Source: Otis tarda (Eukaryota > Chordata > Aves > Otidiformes > Otididae). From it: 64,000 nt of DNA. Shown one piece after another: positions 58,993 through 64,000 of the stretch. Numbering within the stretch: the first letter of the stretch is position 1; each line of letters opens with the position of its first letter. The notes below the pieces were generated by a model. It had not been told where the DNA came from, searched no databases, and was given only the letters and a program-made list of their open reading frames with translations. The stretch spans positions 76,438,463-76,502,462 of the forward strand of contig CM048554.1 in the NCBI GenBank assembly GCA_026413225.1, given 5' to 3'. The position numbers and the translations under genes are program-made.

Positions 58993-61900
58993 AAGTGAAT
59001 ACCTGATACCGAAGCACAGACTGTTTTTTTTTTGTTTTGTTTTGTTCTATAACAGAAACAAACATACAAATCTGTATCATCATGTAAGTGTTTTCATAAC
59101 TTCGGCAGAAAAATGAATACTAATCTTTAAATATTTCCTCTATATAATACTTTAATATTTGTTTACAAATAACAGAGTAGACGATCCAACTAGGTAGGAT
59201 GTGTAAAAAGCATTGAGTTCCTTGTTGTCCAAAACTTCCAAGAAATGTAGCATATACGGTAAGTTTTTATTAAGTATGTACAATATGGTAAGAAGCAGGC
59301 AATCTAACAAAGAAATAACTCTAAATTCTTAAGCTAAGTATTATTTATTTAATTTTAAAATACTATGGAGGGATTTTAGTAGGGATAAAATTATGCAAAA
59401 TATCTTATCCTTCTATAAGTAACAGAAGGCAGGAATAATATAATTTAGTAGCCTCATTTGAGACACGATTCCTTTATGGGGTGTAACAGTAGATTCTGAT
59501 GTTCATTAAAATTAAGCACTCCATCTCTTAGAGATTTAAGACAGTCTTAATGTGGATAATGGAATCTGTGAACTACTTTCTCTTCAAAATGAGTGATGCT
59601 TCTTATGTAGTTTGTGCTTCTGAATATTGAGCTCTGCTTGGGAAGTACTGAACCCTGAGACTTTGAGATGGCAAGGGAAAGTTCTAAGAAGTTACTGGAA
59701 TTCTTAACAATTCTGGAGGTTAGAATGAACCAAGAATTAAGCCAGCAAGCTGCATAATGTTATGCTACAACAATCTGATTATTACAAGCAAGCACAGAGG
59801 AGAAACAGCTATTATGTCCTTGTGGCAGTTGCTTTCCTTCACTTAATTAGACAGGATAATGACTCTTCACAGAGTATGCTCCGAGTTGGAAACCCAGAGT
59901 CATCTGCAGGAGAGTATCCTGAAGGGGAATACTGTCATTATTGAAGCAAATTATAAAGCTCTGGAAATATCTTACAACAATCTTCTTTATTTCTCTCTTG
60001 TAGTGAAAATAAGTCTAGGAAATGTGTGGGGTGGGTTATTTAATAAATATGGATTCCGCCCTCCCTTGGCTCTGTATTTCAGCCGTGGTTCTTTGCTGTG
60101 TCTTTACAGAGTGAAGTTTAGAATTTGCTGTGATACTAGTGTTTACTTGGTTGTTTCAAAGATGATTGTTGTATCAAAAGAAAAACTTTTTGTGAAAACA
60201 TTCTGCTTTTGACAAAGTGCTTGCAGGGAAGGGCTTCCTCAGTAACGAGTGAAAGTACCATGAAGACTAGAAAGAAAAATAGCCTTAGAATAGCCAAAAA
60301 CTATAAGCATTAAGGTCTCACATTCCAGTCTGTGCTTTGCCCCTCTTGAATCAGTGACCTGCTGTGAAATTCATCTGCCTCAGTGCAAAAATGCTTTATA
60401 TTAAAACCAAAGCAGCTGAGGAAGTTTCTAAGGCCCTCTGACTTGGGGTGAAGGATTTTACCCAACTAAGTAGCTGCAATACAGTTTTTAGATTAATGAG
60501 GTGAGCTGAACAAGGATTTTGGTGAAGACAGAAACATGCTAAAATAATTTTGCCAATAATAATATTCAGTGTTTATCTCCTGTTTCTTTTTTTAGAACAC
60601 TTCTAAATATGTTAACTTAAGAAAACTGGGATGAAGTACATGTTTGTATGGCTTGTTTAAAGTTCAGCTACTGGGATCTTTTTTTTGGAGAGGGGAAAAA
60701 AAGTACATTATGCTACAGAAATAGCTCAGAATTTTATTGTACCGCAAGGGCAAAACATTTTTTCTTTATTCAGATGAAAGATTTGTATCCCTATGTCACT
60801 TATCATGGTATTAAACAAATCTGTTTAATTTGAATATTCTTATGGATGGCTTTTTAGTTTTGGTTTTTTTTTTCCCTGAAGATTTTAATTTTGAACTGGA
60901 GTATTTGTTGTTTTGTTGTCTTAGCAGTAGTATTCAGGCCACCTACTGTCATATTTGCAGTGGGGAACTATTTACTGTGGGTAGTTACATTATTGCCATC
61001 TGATTATCAAAGAATTATGGATGAAAAATAAACCAGCAGGTACTTCCAAAAAAAATTTTTGACATTGTCCTGAAAAAAAATTCACAACTGCTTAATGTTA
61101 TTATTGGGAGCAGCCTTGAATTAACAGGACTGCTTATGTGTGGTAAAGTGAAGCATACACATTTGCAGGATTGAGGCTGTGTGCTGCTTGGTTTGTCCAA
61201 AAGCATCTTTACAGCTTGCTGCAAGATTCCATTTCAAAACATTATTAGTACTTTTATTAACAGTTGCAGGTTTCCTGGACCTTTTGTGGCCATAAAGTTT
61301 GTGATCACTGTGCCAAGCTGACAGTCACGGTTGTCTTTACATCTGAGAAGTTACATTGTCAGTAGAGAGATGCAGCTTCTGGACATGCCATACTGACTCT
61401 AGAAGCACAGTGTCTCTGTTTGTGTGGTGGCGTACCTCTTAGCAGGGCCTAGGAGGTTAGATGTAATGTCGTATGAATGCAGCTGCAGTGTTTTCAGGGC
61501 TGTATTGGCTCACTGTTTGTGGGCTACCAGGTGTGCCAGTTACCATGGCAGTAAATAGATAAACTCCATGCCAGTGCTTACAGTTACATTAGCTTAAGCA
61601 AACTCTTGCTTACTTGAGCACGCTGCACAGAATTCCACATGGAAAGAGTCTCATAGCAGGTCGCAGTCTTGAGATGACAACCTGCTACAGTTCAGCTCTG
61701 CTAGGCTTCCTGGAGACAGGAACAGCAGTTTCTTTTAGATCTCTAGCTGTACTGGAGCAAACAATTTTATTTGGTTAGTATCTATATCCTTTTGTTTCTT
61801 ACACAGATTTGTTTTAACCTGTAGGTGATCTAAATGAACTGAAGCTGATGCAATCGCTGCAGGAAGATGTAATGAATTTGAAGGAACACTTGGGGGAGAC

Positions 61901-63639
61901 TTCATGTCTCATGTTTTATTTCCAGTTTTTGATTTGTTTGAAGTAACATCACTGTGACTTGAGATCTGTTATTCTAAAACTCCTGAAAAATGAAACTTGT
62001 TCTTAACTTACTGTCTTGCACTATTTCTGGTTATAGAATAGTAACCTGAAAGCTTCTTGAGACGGGGCATATTTTTAGGTACTTTTTGTTGGTGGTGATA
62101 TATCTTACTAGTTTTCTTTAAAAATTATATAACTGTAACTGACTGACTTCTTTACCTAAATATGAAAGCAATGATGAGTGATACAGTTGTGGGGAAGGGC
62201 AAAGAGGAACCTGCATGAATAAGAAGTTTGTGAGAGCAGGTGAACCAGATCATTGTAGGACTTCATATTATTAGTCAATATAGTGGTGAGTTCAAGTTGC
62301 ATGTGTATTTCTATTTTGATTTCTTATTTTCAGTATCTCAGTTTTATAAGGAATTTGTCTTCAACTGACACTTCCCAAATTTGATCTCTGTAGTGTCAAT
62401 CAAGACTTTGCATCAATATGTCTTTAAGAAACAAAAATGAAAGAACGCGCATAGAGCAAGAATTCACCTCTTCTAAACATAGGATACATGCATTCCCACA
62501 AGTTAAAAACAAAACAAAGAACAAAAAACCCTACCCAACTATAGTGACGTTTTAATAGTTGAAACAGTTGAGGTCAAAAAGCTGAGGTTTGTGAAGGAAA
62601 TCAATCTTCTGAGTATGTATGATGGTGTCTTCTGTTGCTGGCCATGGCATAGATTTTCCCTGATCTAATTAGAAAATACTAGTCATAGGTACTAGCAGAA
62701 AATAATAGCCATAATCAGTCTGTTTTCTTTTTCTGAAGGATCTAGCAAGAGAGGGAAATAAAATTATCAGAGAACTTAGGTGATTAACTCCTAACTTTAA
62801 TTATGAGCTTAACAATGAAGAATTTTAAATTAATGTATGGTAGCTAACTAACTTTCTAAGTTGAGAGATCACAAAAAAGTAGATTCTAGTTGGGGGCAGA
62901 GGGCTGGCATTTAATATTTTGGCACTTTTTAGCTCACATTAAACAAAAATTAACCAATGAATGGGTTTAACCTATCTCTAGAATAAAATAAATTCTTCTG
63001 CTAAACTATATTCTCTGTAAAGTAAAGTAATGCATTGCATGGTAATGTTGCTGTTTGCTGCTACTTTTTTTTTTTTTTCTATTATAAGCAGTGTAAAACT
63101 ACTGCATTGTCTGGGTTGAGTTTTGGAAAAATCTATTTAAATACTGTTAATTGTCCACTATTAAAAAGAAAGATATGGAAAAGATAATTCTTTGTCACTG
63201 GCAGTCCACGCTTACTAGAAGAAACTTGATTATTTGCTCTGTAACTGTGGTTTATTACAAAAGACTTGCTCAGGTGTGCTAAGAGGGACGATGCACGGTG
63301 AAACTTCCTGGCTCCTGAGCCGCATTTTAGCTTCTCTCCTGATGTATGACTTGATGGTAAGGCCTCCTCCAGCTGGAAGGGTGCTCTACTTAGTTCAGCT
63401 CTGGCTGTAGCAGTGACCCAGCAGACCGACCACATGGATCTCCAAAATTTTACTACCAGGCTCTAATTCATCAGAACACAGGTGGTATTTCTAATTAAAG
63501 AAGAAGGAGTAAAAAAGAAGTGTTGGAGCTTACAGCAAACATAAACTTAAAAGTTGGAATAATCTAGGTAGAGTCAGTTTCTGGTAGTTCCTAGGATCAG
63601 AATGCTTTTCTTTTCAAACCTGAAGTTTTTATACTGTAG

Positions 63640-63692
63640 GGCTTTTTGTTTTTTGGGGTTTTTTGGGGTTTGTTTGTTTGTTTGTTTTAAAT
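63640..63692. repeat. T/G-rich simple repeat
   Basis: Two TTTTTTGGGG units followed by four TTTG units. Confidence 0.9.
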
Positions 63693-64000
63693 GGAATAAG
63701 ATATCTTAAGATTTGTGGCACTTACATGCAGCAACATGGAGATTCCTCTGTCCTATATGATAATTATTCAGCAAGACAAAGGTGCTACTTTTCACTAAGT
63801 CACTGAAAGACAATTTTGCAGCCCAAAGACTGTAGCTAAGTTCAGAAATCTTGTGTTTATGCCCCAACTCAGAGCTTCAAAACTCAGGATCATTCCAACC
63901 CTGTAGGTGAAGTCAGTGAGCAGCTACGCAGAACCTCATCAGATGTTCAGCCACGCGTACCAGCGTTTCAGTTTTGCAAGTGGGCAATAGTTCCACGCCT

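Larger units (their letters stand above)
48977..64000 (+). other. SESN1 intron 1 (5' part)
   Basis: The intron opens with GTAAGC and runs to the end of the window without a visible SESN1 coding exon; a large first intron is also known in human. After the CpG island the sequence is AT-rich and featureless apart from a TA/CA-rich tract (49.8 kb), poly-T tracts (51.34, 56.43, 63.07 kb), a CR1 fragment (58.8 kb) and short simple repeats. I looked for the alternative SESN1 first exon and a clear full p53 element and found neither. Confidence 0.75.

Noticed and set aside
61381-61390. GGACATGCCA, a p53 half-site-like sequence in SESN1 intron 1
   Set aside because: A single half-site with one mismatch and no adjacent second half; such matches are frequent by chance.

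Overview
The window is vertebrate nuclear DNA, almost certainly from a bird. It has long AT-rich introns, GT-AG splicing, a single CpG island, several CR1 LINE fragments with the avian 3' end (tandem ATTCTATG units), and the gene order SESN1 - CEP57L1 - CCDC162 known from human 6q21. I see no bacterial-style operons, CRISPR arrays, or retroviral or Polinton-like elements.

Layout. (1) About 1-7.4 kb: mostly non-coding, with a CR1 3' fragment (2.1-2.56 kb) and a 115-bp near-perfect palindrome flanked by TA (3.2 kb). (2) About 7.4-20.2 kb, minus strand: scattered exon-like blocks that I assign, mainly by synteny, to a CCDC162-like gene. At least two blocks do not hold one open frame between their splice sites, so the gene looks decayed or poorly assembled. 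Its human counterpart is also a pseudogene (CCDC162P). A younger CR1 and an ancient CR1 lie in its introns. (3) 22.4-34.8 kb, minus strand: the complete coding part of CEP57L1, ten coding exons with GT-AG junctions and compatible phases, giving 473 residues. A 1.6-kb CR1 with recognisable reverse transcriptase sits in one intron. (4) 34.85-47.95 kb: long 5' intron of CEP57L1, with tRNA-like and MIR-like SINE remnants, small tandem duplications and a CR1 fragment next to the promoter. (5) 47.94-49.08 kb: CpG island and bidirectional promoter shared by CEP57L1 (leftward) and SESN1 (rightward). It holds two opposed ZNF143/SBS-type motifs, two CCAAT boxes and an NRF1-like site. (6) 48.695-48.976 kb: first coding exon of the long SESN1 isoform. 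It is preceded by upstream ORFs and followed, 24 nt into the intron, by a 29-bp perfect inverted repeat. (7) 49-64 kb: SESN1 intron 1, with one CR1 fragment and simple repeats. The next SESN1 exon is outside the window.

Functionally the window joins a stress-response regulator of mTORC1 (SESN1) to a centrosome/microtubule coiled-coil protein (CEP57L1) through one divergent promoter. The promoter motifs suggest housekeeping-type co-expression. The most unusual structures are the promoter-proximal hairpin in SESN1 intron 1, the paired SBS motifs, the TA-flanked palindrome at 3.2 kb and the apparent decay of the CCDC162-like gene. Protein comparisons are from memory of the families; no search was run.
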